A stretch of DNA of 64,000 bases, taken from assembly GCA_943330705.2 (NCBI GenBank), contig CALQIT020000005.1:18325-82324 (forward strand). The letters are read 5' to 3'. This DNA is from Streptomyces griseus (GTDB taxonomy: Bacteria > Bdellovibrionota > Bdellovibrionia > Bdellovibrionales > Bdellovibrionaceae). Within the stretch, counting starts at the first letter, position 1. The number at the start of each line of letters is the position of its first letter. The notes beneath the pieces were generated by a model that saw only the letters and a list, made by a program, of their open reading frames with translations, searched no databases and was not told the origin of the DNA. The position numbers and the translations under genes are program-made. Positions 40,836 through 50,647 of the stretch are shown here, piece after piece.

Positions 40836-43800
40836 GTGGAATTGCGGCAAATACGAATATCTTTAGTTCAATTGAAAGCCTTTGCTTGTGTGGCTTTTTC
40901 TGCTTTCATTCTAGTGTCTTGCCAGTTTAGTGGCAATATCAATAGCGAGCTTGCTTCGGGGGATTCTGCTGGTGATTTCGGGACCTCGATACCGAGTGTT
41001 TCTATTGGAACACCTTCGTCAGTAATTGGAAGTTCCACTACGGTATTCAATTTTCCACTAACAATTAAGTTTGCCGAATCCGTCGATCTTAGTTTGTCGA
41101 TGATCACAATTTCAGGTGCTGGCAGTACCGGCTGTGTGGCGAGTATTTCAGGATCGGGTCTGAGTTCTCGATCTATCAATGTAACCCAATGCTCTGGCAA
41201 CGGACTGATGTCCATTGCCATTGCCGCGGGGGCTGGAGTAAACAAAAATGGCGTATCGCCCTCGGTCTTTTCTGTTATACCTGCAACTATTGATAGCGTT
41301 CCTCCTGGTCTAACGATTTCAGCACCTTCTTCTGCCTACGTTAGCTCATCGACATCCACTAGTTTTACTGTTTCTTTTTCTGATGCCGCCAGCGTGAGTT
41401 TATCTTCCAGTGCGATTTTGTTTTCTGGCGCTAGCACCGGATGTGTCGCAACGGTTTCAGGCACAGGAAACTCTTCGCGGACACTTCTTGTTACAGGCTG
41501 CACGTCCAATGGAGCTGCTCAGTTCACGATTGTTGCGGCAGTTGCAATTGATACTGTTGGTAACCTATCTGTGGTATCTTCCGCATCGCCAACCTTTACC
41601 ATCGACAACACAGCACCTAGTTACAGTGCTGTTCCAACTCATGCGGCAACTGATTCTTCGCTGGTGCAATCTCCGGTGGTTACTTTCACGAGTAACGGAA
41701 CAGATGTTGGAGGATCAGGAATTCAAAAGTACCAATACGCGATCGGAACAAAATCACGGGCTATTGCTGGTAACGACACAGATGTACAACTTACCAATAT
41801 CAAAACCTGGACCGATGTTTCTGGGGCAACATTTACGTCAAGCGGCCTTACCTTAACGGGGTCGACATCTTACTATATTAATCTGCGGGCCGTGGATAAT
41901 GTCGGGAACCCAAGTTTGCCGCTGATAAGCTCGGCGGGGTGGACGGCTGGCAATCTAACTTTGACCGTCACTGCTGCCTATCCAACAAATGGGGCAAACT
42001 GGAATGACTACGTGTTAGCCAACGGATTAGATCTTTACAGCGCAAACGATACGGCATGTGTTGGCACTGAATTGGGATATTGGAATTGCATCCATGGTGG
42101 GGAAAAACGAAAAGTTGCATTAACCGGCGTGGCAAGTTGCGCGGGGCTTACAATGTCGGACAGTCTTGGTGCCTTTGATTGGATCTGTAAGGTTGTGGGA
42201 CCCACGGCCACATTTTTCTCTAAGGGATTCAAAGCAGGAAAAGGCCTAACTGATTTGGTGAATGCGACAAGTTGGAAGAACATTTCGGTAACCTTGGCTG
42301 GATCGCAAATAGGAACAAGTGCCAGTACTACTTGGTGGAGTAATACGGTTGCGGCCCTTCCAGACAATAGCTCTACCCCCACACTGGTGCTGGACGGTAC
42401 GGACGATGATGGCGCCGGGCCTGATGCTGTTTTTACGACTGGTACCATACTGACCTATTCGAGCAGTCGCAATACGGCTGGCTATCGTCTTAGTCTTGAT
42501 AAACTAAGTTTAGTGAAGATTGGAAATGTAGCACTGACTTACAATGGCTTGGCCGGCGCACAGTGTGTTTACGGATCATCAGTGGTTTGTTTTGCAACCA
42601 AGTTCAACTGGATTGAAGCCAATCTAATTGGCGCTGTCGAAACTGTTACAATCCACGGTGGCAAAATGGGCCGAGTTCATAATTCCGTGATCGGACCTGC
42701 AGGCACATACAGTGGGATTATGTTTAATTTAGCTTATGCAATCCACGTTAGCGATTCAGTGATGTACGGAAATCCGGAAGCAGGCTTTTGGATTGGGTAT
42801 CCCAGCGCTTCTCATTACAACAGCTTTGAAGATATCCGTATTGTTGGGGGTGGCGGAACATATGCGTCAGTCACCGTATATTCGGGATCAAGTAACAACC
42901 GTTTTAAAAATATTTTGATTCAATACCGCAGTGGTTACGGGGTAAGCATCTGTTCCAATTGCAATAACAATAAATTTGAAAAAATAAGAATTTCAAGTAT
43001 CGCTGGCGGTGGAATTTCTGTATCGGGCGCAAATAATGTATTCTCACAGGTTGTCACCAATAATAATTCTGTGTACGGCGTAGCGGTTGGTGGCAGCGTG
43101 GGCTCGACGATCAACAATCAGATTGTCGGCCTGACCATAGCTGCGAATGCGACAGCAGGGACAATCGGTGGATTATATTTCTCAGATAGTCAGGGCACGA
43201 CGGCGCATAATGTTTTGACTCAAGGGAATTATGAGTCAGGCGTTAGGTTGGTAGGAACTCCGAATAACTCGACCCTTGGACACTTGGTCGTAGGTGCCAC
43301 AAGTTCGCCCACAAGTTATCCAAATATCATAGTCGCTGCAACGGCAACATCAGCGAAGTTCAACGGAAACTTTATTATTGAAGGCCGTGGACCCACAGAT
43401 TGCTCGGTGGCCTCTGGCGGGACCGGAATTACAGATAGCACCTGTGCCGCAAGTGGTGTTTCAAGTTTTTCTAAATTTACCTCGGGTGTAATTGATCTGA
43501 GTACTCAGTTTCAATATTTTATCAATGCCGATGACCCAGCAAATACTTACGATACGGCAGGAGCTGCAACCTTCCCAGGGTCGTGGGCCACCTTGGACTG
43601 GCTAAATTTTTCGAACAGCTGGCGAACTTGGGGAAAAGCCGGGCAGGGGCAGTGGACAACAGGCACCGGGAAAATCATGGACTGGCGACTGCTTCAAAGT
43701 GCGACTGTTTTGCGAAATAGCACCAAAGATTTTACTTCACCGAATGAAACTTTTGTCGCGGGTAGTGCTTGCCCATCTTCTATTCATGGCAATCAGGTTG

Positions 43801-46800
43801 CAACAAATCAGACAAGCCAAACTTACCTGCTTAACGCCTTTGAAATTCTTTTTGACAACTCTGGTGATGATGATGCTTTGTGCGAATCGGGCGAGGCCTG
43901 TCTGTATGCCCCTAACTATGGGGCCTATCAAGGGGACGGCGACTACTCAGGTTACACTTGTGTATTTCAAGATGGAACCGTTAGTGGAATCACAATGTAT
44001 GCCCATCCGATTAACGGCTATAGCGCAAATCCAACAGTGATTGCCAATGGCGGGGCTTCGGCTACGAATTCGACCAGTGTCATTTTATCAATGAATCCCG
44101 CAAGTTTTGTAGCCACGCAAATGTGTATTACCAATACAGTTTCTTGCGGCACAGCCAACAATTGTGACGGAGGGGCTTGGGAGACCTTTAACTACACCAA
44201 AGCTTGGACTTTACCAAATACAAGTGCGAGCAACACTATTTATGTAAAATACAGGGACGCAGCCCTTGCTGAGTCTTCCTGTGCTTCAGTTACGATGACT
44301 CATGCTACTGTGGTTCCGACTTTGGCTTCTGCCACAATTTCAAATACCAGTCCAACGGGAAGCACGACTTACAATCTTACTTTTGGATCCACGTCGGGAA
44401 GTCCTGCGCATTACTGTATTTTAGAAAACAATACTTCCAATTCAACTTGCGCTTGGAATAATTTTCCTCTGCCAACAAGCTTTATTGTTAGTAGTACCAA
44501 CAATGCAAAAGTTTTAAGTGTTTGGGTGCGGACAGCTGCTGGTAATATCAGTAGTCGGGTCGACTCCAATAGCGTTGTTCTTGATAACACTGGTCCGGTG
44601 TGGGCCAATAGCGTAACCAAGACTGGAAACACAGCAAGCTTAACAGTGGGTCCTGATTTTACTTATTCGAATAACGCCACAGATAGCCCGGCGGGGGTTC
44701 TTAAATACCAGTATGCAGTTGGTACTGGCACGGCCGGCAGTGCCGCCAGTGACATTAAAGCATGGACGGATGCGCCGGCGTCACCGGTCAGTGGCTATGC
44801 CATAGCTGCCACAAGTAAAGTTGTTTCTTACTACGTGAACATGCGAACGGTAGATAATTTGAATAACATGACCTCAAATAGTTCAACGCCATGGAAAGTT
44901 CTACTTTCTGTTGCCGCCGCGTATCCGACCAACGGTAGCAACTGGAATGACTATGTTAAAAACGACGGCGCAGATATTTATTCCGCCACGGATACGGCTT
45001 GTGTTGGCACGGAGAACTATTATTCCTCCTGCCTGCATGGCGGTGAAATGCGCAAGGTAGTGATTGATGGACTTGCAAGCTGCACGGGATTAACAATGAC
45101 CGATAGTCTCGGTGTCTTTAGTTGGTCGTGCGCCGTCAAAGCGGGTATAGCAACGTTCTTTAGTACTGGAGTTAAAACCACCACGGGGTTGGCGAATCTC
45201 GTTAGTACAAGCGCTTGGAATAGTTTGAGTGTTTCGTTGGCTGGTACAGCAGCAGGATCTAGTGCTTCTGGAATATGGTGGACAAATGTGGTAACTCCAT
45301 TACCACTTAACGACACGGGATCGTTTATCGTCATAGATGGGATCGATGATGATACAACAGGGCCTGATGCCGTCTATACGGCGGGAACAGTGTTTACGAT
45401 GGCAACCTCGCTAGGTACAAAAGGCTATAATTTTAATCTAGACAAACTGGCAGTGGTGACACTTCCAGGCGTTACAATGACATACAATGGAACTGTTGCA
45501 GCTACAGTTAGTTACCAAGGCGGGGAGACCGCAAGTGCCAACAGATCGGCAATGCTATCGGTGGGTAGTCAGAAATTTCTTTGGTTTGAGGTTAGTTTAG
45601 ATGGCGCAGGTATTCCCAACATTATGCTGCTGCTTGCGGTAACCACTCATTCAAGAGTTCATCGAACCACGATTGTTAATCCATTTGACGACACCGTGTG
45701 GTTGAATAATTCAGCCCACAGCAACTACTTAACTCAGATCAATGTGACGGGTGGTTGTTGTGGTCTATGGATTGGTTGGGACAGTCCATCTAACTACAAC
45801 ACTGTCGACGGGCTGGTCACCTCGGGAAATTGGGACAAAGGATTTACGACCTATACGGGGGGTTATGGAGTTTTCAGAAATATTACCGTCGCCAATAGCA
45901 CGGGTCATGGATTGAATATCGTTACTTCAAATAATATTTTTACAAATGTGAATACCTCAAATAATGGTGGCGATGGAATTTATGTTAATTCTCCTGAAAA
46001 CTTTTTTACAAATGTCTTGTCTGTTGGCAATGCAGGAAGCGGAGTCACCCTAAGCAATGCCGCAACAGGAAGTAAGGGTTCATTTCTGTCGGGCGTCACC
46101 ACGGCATTCAATTCGGTGGGTGGCCTGAATGTTAATCATCCCGTTGAAGTCAGCAATCTGCTAGCTCTAAAAAATGGAGTCGGCGTGAATGTCAGTAATA
46201 CAGCCTCTTTTCATGGACTGGCATCACTTGGTTCAACAACTCAGGATATCGTCCAGGATAACGTTGGAGGTGCTCCACCTGTTATTCTAGGAAACTTGCT
46301 TGTGACGAACAACACGACTTCTTGCACAGAAACCAATGGCACCTCTGTCAACGGAGTCACTCCGAACACTTGCTTGCCTCGAGGAACTTCAACGGGTTCA
46401 GTTTTTTACCAAGGTTCTATATTGGCTAGTAATTTCGTTGGTGCACTGGTCAGTGCTGACTCCGCAAATACATCTGATACAAATGGTGCCGCGACATTTC
46501 CGGTGACTCCGCTTACCTTTGATTGGAATCGTTTTGATAATCCATTTAGACTTTGGGGCGTTTGGGGAACAGCGGGACGATGGACGGCAGGCACAGGTTC
46601 CATTTTGGATTTCAAGCTTCTAGCAACCGGTACAAAAATTTATAAAAACACACTGTCCGTGTCCACTGATAATGGAAATTTTACTGCAGGGGCGGCCTGT
46701 CCTGCAGCCGTCAATGGCAATGTGACTTCATCCTATGACTTTACTGGCATTGCAATATCACCGGCACGAACGTACCTGACTCATGCTGTAGAAATTATTG

Positions 46801-46985
46801 ATCCCGTAATGACAGGCTATTCAGCGTCGGGAAATCACAACGGAATGTGTGAGTCAGGTGACGCCTGTCTTTACTTACCAAATTTCGGTCGCTATCAAGG
46901 CGAAGGAACTCTGGGTTTGTGTACATTTACCAATGGCCCAGTGACCGGTGTTACTATGTACGGTTATTCAACCAATGGAATCTAA
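40836..46985 (+). CDS. Giant surface lipoprotein: Ig-like domains and duplicated beta-helix module
   Basis: 2049 residues. Lipoprotein signal with Cys29 (FILVSC). Two Ig-like repeats follow (~45-265; each ends in a TGCVA...GTGNSSR-type loop and VTxC). Then a large module occurs twice, starting AAYPTNGANWNDYVLANG (~380) and AAYPTNGSNWNDYVKNDG (~1360). Each has a Cys-rich head (ACVGTE, CLHGGE or CIHGGE, a Leu-Thr-Met-x-Asp-Ser-Leu-Gly motif), a right-handed beta-helix region rich in Asn ladders, and an end CLYxPNxGxYQG ... GVTMY. A short Ig-like section joins them. Likely an extracellular adhesin or polysaccharide-binding protein; no catalytic motif seen. GTG start without a strong ribosome site. 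Confidence 0.85.
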   Translation: MELRQIRISLVQLKAFACVAFSAFILVSCQFSGNINSELASGDSAGDFGTSIPSVSIGTPSSVIGSSTTVFNFPLTIKFAESVDLSLSMITISGAGSTGCVASISGSGLSSRSINVTQCSGNGLMSIAIAAGAGVNKNGVSPSVFSVIPATIDSVPPGLTISAPSSAYVSSSTSTSFTVSFSDAASVSLSSSAILFSGASTGCVATVSGTGNSSRTLLVTGCTSNGAAQFTIVAAVAIDTVGNLSVVSSASPTFTIDNTAPSYSAVPTHAATDSSLVQSPVVTFTSNGTDVGGSGIQKYQYAIGTKSRAIAGNDTDVQLTNIKTWTDVSGATFTSSGLTLTGSTSYYINLRAVDNVGNPSLPLISSAGWTAGNLTLTVTAAYPTNGANWNDYVLANGLDLYSANDTACVGTELGYWNCIHGGEKRKVALTGVASCAGLTMSDSLGAFDWICKVVGPTATFFSKGFKAGKGLTDLVNATSWKNISVTLAGSQIGTSASTTWWSNTVAALPDNSSTPTLVLDGTDDDGAGPDAVFTTGTILTYSSSRNTAGYRLSLDKLSLVKIGNVALTYNGLAGAQCVYGSSVVCFATKFNWIEANLIGAVETVTIHGGKMGRVHNSVIGPAGTYSGIMFNLAYAIHVSDSVMYGNPEAGFWIGYPSASHYNSFEDIRIVGGGGTYASVTVYSGSSNNRFKNILIQYRSGYGVSICSNCNNNKFEKIRISSIAGGGISVSGANNVFSQVVTNNNSVYGVAVGGSVGSTINNQIVGLTIAANATAGTIGGLYFSDSQGTTAHNVLTQGNYESGVRLVGTPNNSTLGHLVVGATSSPTSYPNIIVAATATSAKFNGNFIIEGRGPTDCSVASGGTGITDSTCAASGVSSFSKFTSGVIDLSTQFQYFINADDPANTYDTAGAATFPGSWATLDWLNFSNSWRTWGKAGQGQWTTGTGKIMDWRLLQSATVLRNSTKDFTSPNETFVAGSACPSSIHGNQVATNQTSQTYLLNAFEILFDNSGDDDALCESGEACLYAPNYGAYQGDGDYSGYTCVFQDGTVSGITMYAHPINGYSANPTVIANGGASATNSTSVILSMNPASFVATQMCITNTVSCGTANNCDGGAWETFNYTKAWTLPNTSASNTIYVKYRDAALAESSCASVTMTHATVVPTLASATISNTSPTGSTTYNLTFGSTSGSPAHYCILENNTSNSTCAWNNFPLPTSFIVSSTNNAKVLSVWVRTAAGNISSRVDSNSVVLDNTGPVWANSVTKTGNTASLTVGPDFTYSNNATDSPAGVLKYQYAVGTGTAGSAASDIKAWTDAPASPVSGYAIAATSKVVSYYVNMRTVDNLNNMTSNSSTPWKVLLSVAAAYPTNGSNWNDYVKNDGADIYSATDTACVGTENYYSSCLHGGEMRKVVIDGLASCTGLTMTDSLGVFSWSCAVKAGIATFFSTGVKTTTGLANLVSTSAWNSLSVSLAGTAAGSSASGIWWTNVVTPLPLNDTGSFIVIDGIDDDTTGPDAVYTAGTVFTMATSLGTKGYNFNLDKLAVVTLPGVTMTYNGTVAATVSYQGGETASANRSAMLSVGSQKFLWFEVSLDGAGIPNIMLLLAVTTHSRVHRTTIVNPFDDTVWLNNSAHSNYLTQINVTGGCCGLWIGWDSPSNYNTVDGLVTSGNWDKGFTTYTGGYGVFRNITVANSTGHGLNIVTSNNIFTNVNTSNNGGDGIYVNSPENFFTNVLSVGNAGSGVTLSNAATGSKGSFLSGVTTAFNSVGGLNVNHPVEVSNLLALKNGVGVNVSNTASFHGLASLGSTTQDIVQDNVGGAPPVILGNLLVTNNTTSCTETNGTSVNGVTPNTCLPRGTSTGSVFYQGSILASNFVGALVSADSANTSDTNGAATFPVTPLTFDWNRFDNPFRLWGVWGTAGRWTAGTGSILDFKLLATGTKIYKNTLSVSTDNGNFTAGAACPAAVNGNVTSSYDFTGIAISPARTYLTHAVEIIDPVMTGYSASGNHNGMCESGDACLYLPNFGRYQGEGTLGLCTFTNGPVTGVTMYGYSTNGI

Positions 46986-47337
46986 CTAGTCATCACACCT
47001 GATTCAAAGTGAGACAAATCCCTGATTGTTACTGCTAATTGTCGAACTAATTTTAAAAACTGAAGAACTGTGCGCTAAAGTCCCTGTGAAAACAAAGACC
47101 TAGGTCTAGTCTGTACAAACAAAAATCATTTGACAGTTCATGTGACAAAGCAAACACCCTGCAGGCTTTGGGTCGGCATAGGAGTTGCTCTATGAACTAT
47201 TACCGCATTGAGTTTCAATGCAGTCGATTGGCTTTTGGGGTCATTAATATTTGGTTTAAAGACTTTGGTCCATCCTGCCGATGAACTAGTGGGACCAAGG
47301 GATTGGTTTTGGGCTTTGTATTTTTGGGGGGATAATT
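46986..47337. other. Intergenic region upstream of the CxxCH gene cluster
   Basis: 352 bp. Contains a perfect 12-bp palindrome AGACCTAGGTCT (47096-47107), a TTTGACA box at about 47131 that could be a -35 element, and a 30-codon ORF with a ribosome site (listed separately). No terminator hairpin is obvious after the giant lipoprotein gene. Confidence 0.4.
47192..47284 (+). CDS. Possible 30-residue leader ORF
   Basis: ATG at 47192 with AGGAG 8 nt upstream; reads MNYYRIEFQCSRLAFGVINI and ends GPSCR-TGA. It ends 54 bp before the GTG of the first CxxCH gene. It may be a leader peptide or spurious. Confidence 0.3.
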   Translation: MNYYRIEFQCSRLAFGVINIWFKDFGPSCR

Positions 47338-49842
47338 GTGAGAACACTTGGAAAAAATTCATATTTGGTTCTGGCAACTGCAGCAATGTTAACCCTGAGC
47401 GTATCGCAATCAAGCTATGCATTAAGAAAAGAAGCCTTCGCATCTAGTGATAAACCAACTTGTGAAGGTACGGACCCTGCTACCGACAATGCTTCACTTT
47501 GTGGTGATGATGCTGGCGCCGCCTTGATTTATCGATTTAATGAAGCTGCATCCACCCCAGCACTTCCGTCTGCTGCCGAGTCCGTTAATCTAACGCTTCA
47601 GTCGGTTAACGAGGGTACCATTCCTACTGAAAAACCTATAGGTATAAAGTCCTCGTCTGATGGCAAAAAGCTAATTATTAATCGTGCCAACAACACCGGC
47701 GGCGACGCCATGACTTTAGATATGGGTTATACCCACGTTCAGGCTGAGAAAAATCTTTTGGTAAGTGCTGGTGCTGCGACTGCGATAAATACCTGTTCAG
47801 ATTTTACAGTTCAGCTTTTTGCCCGGCCTTGGTTTCCGATGCAGGGAAATAATAACAATGGAAATATGATCGGTCGAAATGGGGTTGCGGGAAATCTTAT
47901 CGTCGGTCTTTCAAACGTAGCTTTTGATGCAAACGGCAAGCCCGAAAGCAATGTGAGTCAGAATGGCACCACCTTTTCAGTAAGAAGTTTTTCTGCACCG
48001 AACTGGGGAATCTATCAAACCGGAGCAACTGGCAGCGAACGAATTGGGCTTCAGGTCCGAAACCCAGGGCCCGCTAGGTCCAGTATGATGGAATCAGTTT
48101 CTGGTGCATTTTCGAGTGTGCGGCAAGGTGACGGAGTCATCGCCGGTGAAGCCAGTTACACAGAGTTCATAGTTTCATTCAAAGCACCGACAGCTACTGT
48201 TCGGGGCGAGCTTACAATTTATGTCAATAGAATGCCGCGAACCTACCAACTGACTGCAAATATTAATGAAGCCAATGACAATGGGACTGTAAATAACCCG
48301 ACTGTTTACTACGTCAATCCACAGTTTTTACCTACTGCGTATCTTGTCATTGGCAATGAGCGCTTTTCTTTGGCGACTTCAACTGTTTCTAGTATGGCCA
48401 ATCAACAATGGTCTGGGGAAATTAAGCATCTAGCAGTATATTGTAGTGCTTTGCCGAAAGCAGATATTCTAGGTGGGCGTCTTCCTGGGGAACAATCGAA
48501 ACTTGCTTCGGTAAAACCAGATCTAAGTAAACCGATTTCTGAATACCGCAGACAAGCGCAAAAGTTAGTGAATCGACTGACTGGAATCATCAATCCGATC
48601 GATCATCCCACTGTTCTTAAGGTTGAAGAAAAATTAGCTGCGGGGGATCGGGTTGGCGCGGCGGGTTTGGTTATCAATGGGGATGTTGGTCTTGAACCTA
48701 ATCCCGCTTTTTTGAATATTTTGGTAAAACAATTCGCAATTCAAATGTCCAATCGCGAAGAGACCCTGCGCGCACCTTTGAACGACTTTGCGGCCTCGTT
48801 CATTGGCGTGACTCGGGATGGAACTAACGCCAAAGACCTTCTAACTGGTGACTTCTACTACGTCGCTGATCCCACCAAGGTTGTTGTTCGCTCGAATTTA
48901 GTTAACGACATTCTGCTTTCAAACAATCACTACAGTGACTTAGACAATGGGGATTGGGATATCGGTAAAGTTCTAATGCGAATTGATAAAGATAGAAGCG
49001 AACCGGTTCCTCGTGGATTTCCGGTCAAGATGGGACAAGTGATTTTATACGGCGACCCGGCGCTTCAGCGTGTCGAGCCCAGTCCAAATCCAGCTGGTGT
49101 TTTGACTTCACGGGCCTTTTTGTCATCACACGCGGTTGCGGGGACTAATCGCCGAATGGTCGAATACTCTTTGCGCGCCTTTGCTTGCCTTCCGATGGCA
49201 GAAATTGCAGATATTTCAGCCTCTGGGGCCCGTATCGGTCGGGATATCGATCGTACACCGGGTTTAGATAACTCGAAATTCGAGACAAACTGCAAAGGCT
49301 GCCACACCGTGATGGATGGCTTTCGCGGGGTCTTCGCGCCTTGGGACTTTAGCACCGTAATGAATGGCGGTCGGACATATAACTATGTACGGCATGCAAA
49401 AGTAAACACATCAACTGACGGTTTTGGCTTTGCACTTTCGCAAAACGCAAGTCCGCAAGAACAAAAATCATTTGCATATAATGTCGTTTACAAAATGAAT
49501 CACAACAATACGACTTTCCCAACCGGATTTGAAATCACTGATGACAGTTTTGTGAATAATGCCGTGGGACTTAAAAACCGAGCTCTTTTTGGTTGGACTG
49601 GACCGAACGCACGTGGCGGTTTTGGCGCCACTGACTTTGGCCGCATGCTGTCCGATTCCGCACGCTTTTCACAGTGTCTGTCAAAACGAGTCTATGAAAG
49701 CGTCTGTTTGCCACCACAAGGTTATGACTTTAACTTCGTGAAAGATTTGATCTTCAAGCACGCAAGTCAATTTGAAAAAGACAATTATAAGTTAAAAGGA
49801 TTGTTTCAAAGAATCGCCGCGGATCCGCAATGCGTGAAATAG
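47338..49842 (+). CDS. Exported LamG plus CxxCH protein, first gene of the envelope cluster
   Basis: 834 residues from GTG 47338 (TTGGGGGGAT upstream). Signal peptide ending VSQSSYA. Residues ~35-370 look like a LamG/concanavalin fold (DFTVQLFARPWFPMQ, LTIYVNRMPRTYQL, GEIKHLAVYCSALP). The C-terminal half has one heme motif in NCKGCHTVMDGFRGVFAPWDF (CKGCH 652-656), resembling the DUF1588-type signature of planctomycete cytochrome proteins, followed by DSARFSQCLSKRVYESVC. The combination LamG plus c-heme next to a Tat-exported DUF1501-like gene resembles the PSCyt/PSD modules of Planctomycetes. Probably periplasmic; substrate unknown. Confidence 0.75.
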   Translation: MRTLGKNSYLVLATAAMLTLSVSQSSYALRKEAFASSDKPTCEGTDPATDNASLCGDDAGAALIYRFNEAASTPALPSAAESVNLTLQSVNEGTIPTEKPIGIKSSSDGKKLIINRANNTGGDAMTLDMGYTHVQAEKNLLVSAGAATAINTCSDFTVQLFARPWFPMQGNNNNGNMIGRNGVAGNLIVGLSNVAFDANGKPESNVSQNGTTFSVRSFSAPNWGIYQTGATGSERIGLQVRNPGPARSSMMESVSGAFSSVRQGDGVIAGEASYTEFIVSFKAPTATVRGELTIYVNRMPRTYQLTANINEANDNGTVNNPTVYYVNPQFLPTAYLVIGNERFSLATSTVSSMANQQWSGEIKHLAVYCSALPKADILGGRLPGEQSKLASVKPDLSKPISEYRRQAQKLVNRLTGIINPIDHPTVLKVEEKLAAGDRVGAAGLVINGDVGLEPNPAFLNILVKQFAIQMSNREETLRAPLNDFAASFIGVTRDGTNAKDLLTGDFYYVADPTKVVVRSNLVNDILLSNNHYSDLDNGDWDIGKVLMRIDKDRSEPVPRGFPVKMGQVILYGDPALQRVEPSPNPAGVLTSRAFLSSHAVAGTNRRMVEYSLRAFACLPMAEIADISASGARIGRDIDRTPGLDNSKFETNCKGCHTVMDGFRGVFAPWDFSTVMNGGRTYNYVRHAKVNTSTDGFGFALSQNASPQEQKSFAYNVVYKMNHNNTTFPTGFEITDDSFVNNAVGLKNRALFGWTGPNARGGFGATDFGRMLSDSARFSQCLSKRVYESVCLPPQGYDFNFVKDLIFKHASQFEKDNYKLKGLFQRIAADPQCVK

Positions 49843-49893
49843 TTGGCTAGCTTGAAGGTTTGTTTTGCCATTTAAAAATTGAACGGGGGATTT

Positions 49894-50574
49894 GTGAAAA
49901 GCTTAACCAAAAGAGTAAAGTACGGAGCCCTATCCTTAGCGATGCTATCGATGACAATGCTTTATGGGTTCAACTGCTCAAGAAGCTTTGTCGTTGAAGA
50001 TTTTAAAAGCAATAGCACAGGTGATGAGGGCGTACAAAGTCAGCTGGACAGTAGCAAACCTGACTTCGGTGTATCACTATTAACGGCAGAACAAATTTTG
50101 AAGACGATGATTTCTGTTTCTGGAATTGAAACTGCCACCGACCCTGAGAACCCATTGGATAGAAATATTACAAATATGTTTTCAGAAAGGTCTGGCGCCT
50201 TCCCTTCCAATCGAGATATCGACGGGATCACCGGTCCGATGATGGTCGCTGTCGTGAATTTGGCGGGAACTGTCTGTGACAAGGTTGTGGCGATGGAAAT
50301 GGCAAAAACGCCAGCTAGCGAAAGAAGATTTTTTTCGGCAATTGATTTTTCAAGCACCGCGGCGGTCAGCAGCGATCAGCTAAATGATGTCAGCGCACGC
50401 ATGGCTAGAGCCTTTTGGTCACGGGAAATTAAGCCGGATGAACAAAGTTCGATTTCAAATGAATTGCTAGGATCTGTTTCAGGGGTTCCTGGGTTTTCGG
50501 GGACTGAAAAAAGAAATCTTGCCGTTGCAGTTTGCGCTTCAATGATTTCCAGTGTGGACGCCTTGGTTTACTAG
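49894..50574 (+). CDS. Small lipoprotein of the envelope cluster
   Basis: 226 residues from GTG 49894, preceded by GGGGGAT as in the gene before. Signal peptide with LSMTMLYGFNCSRSF, where Asn precedes the presumed lipid-modified Cys. The mature protein is helical with no motif I recognise (TAEQILKTMISVSGIE, FSERSGAFPSNRDIDG, MARAFWSREI). Lies between two genes of the same cluster, so likely a subunit or chaperone of the same assembly. Confidence 0.65.
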   Translation: MKSLTKRVKYGALSLAMLSMTMLYGFNCSRSFVVEDFKSNSTGDEGVQSQLDSSKPDFGVSLLTAEQILKTMISVSGIETATDPENPLDRNITNMFSERSGAFPSNRDIDGITGPMMVAVVNLAGTVCDKVVAMEMAKTPASERRFFSAIDFSSTAAVSSDQLNDVSARMARAFWSREIKPDEQSSISNELLGSVSGVPGFSGTEKRNLAVAVCASMISSVDALVY

Positions 50575-50647
50575 GCTAAAAGGGCTGCTGGGGAAGCTGG
50601 TTTTGATTTAAGTTAAGCGAAATAATTGAACTTGATTCGGGGGAAAC

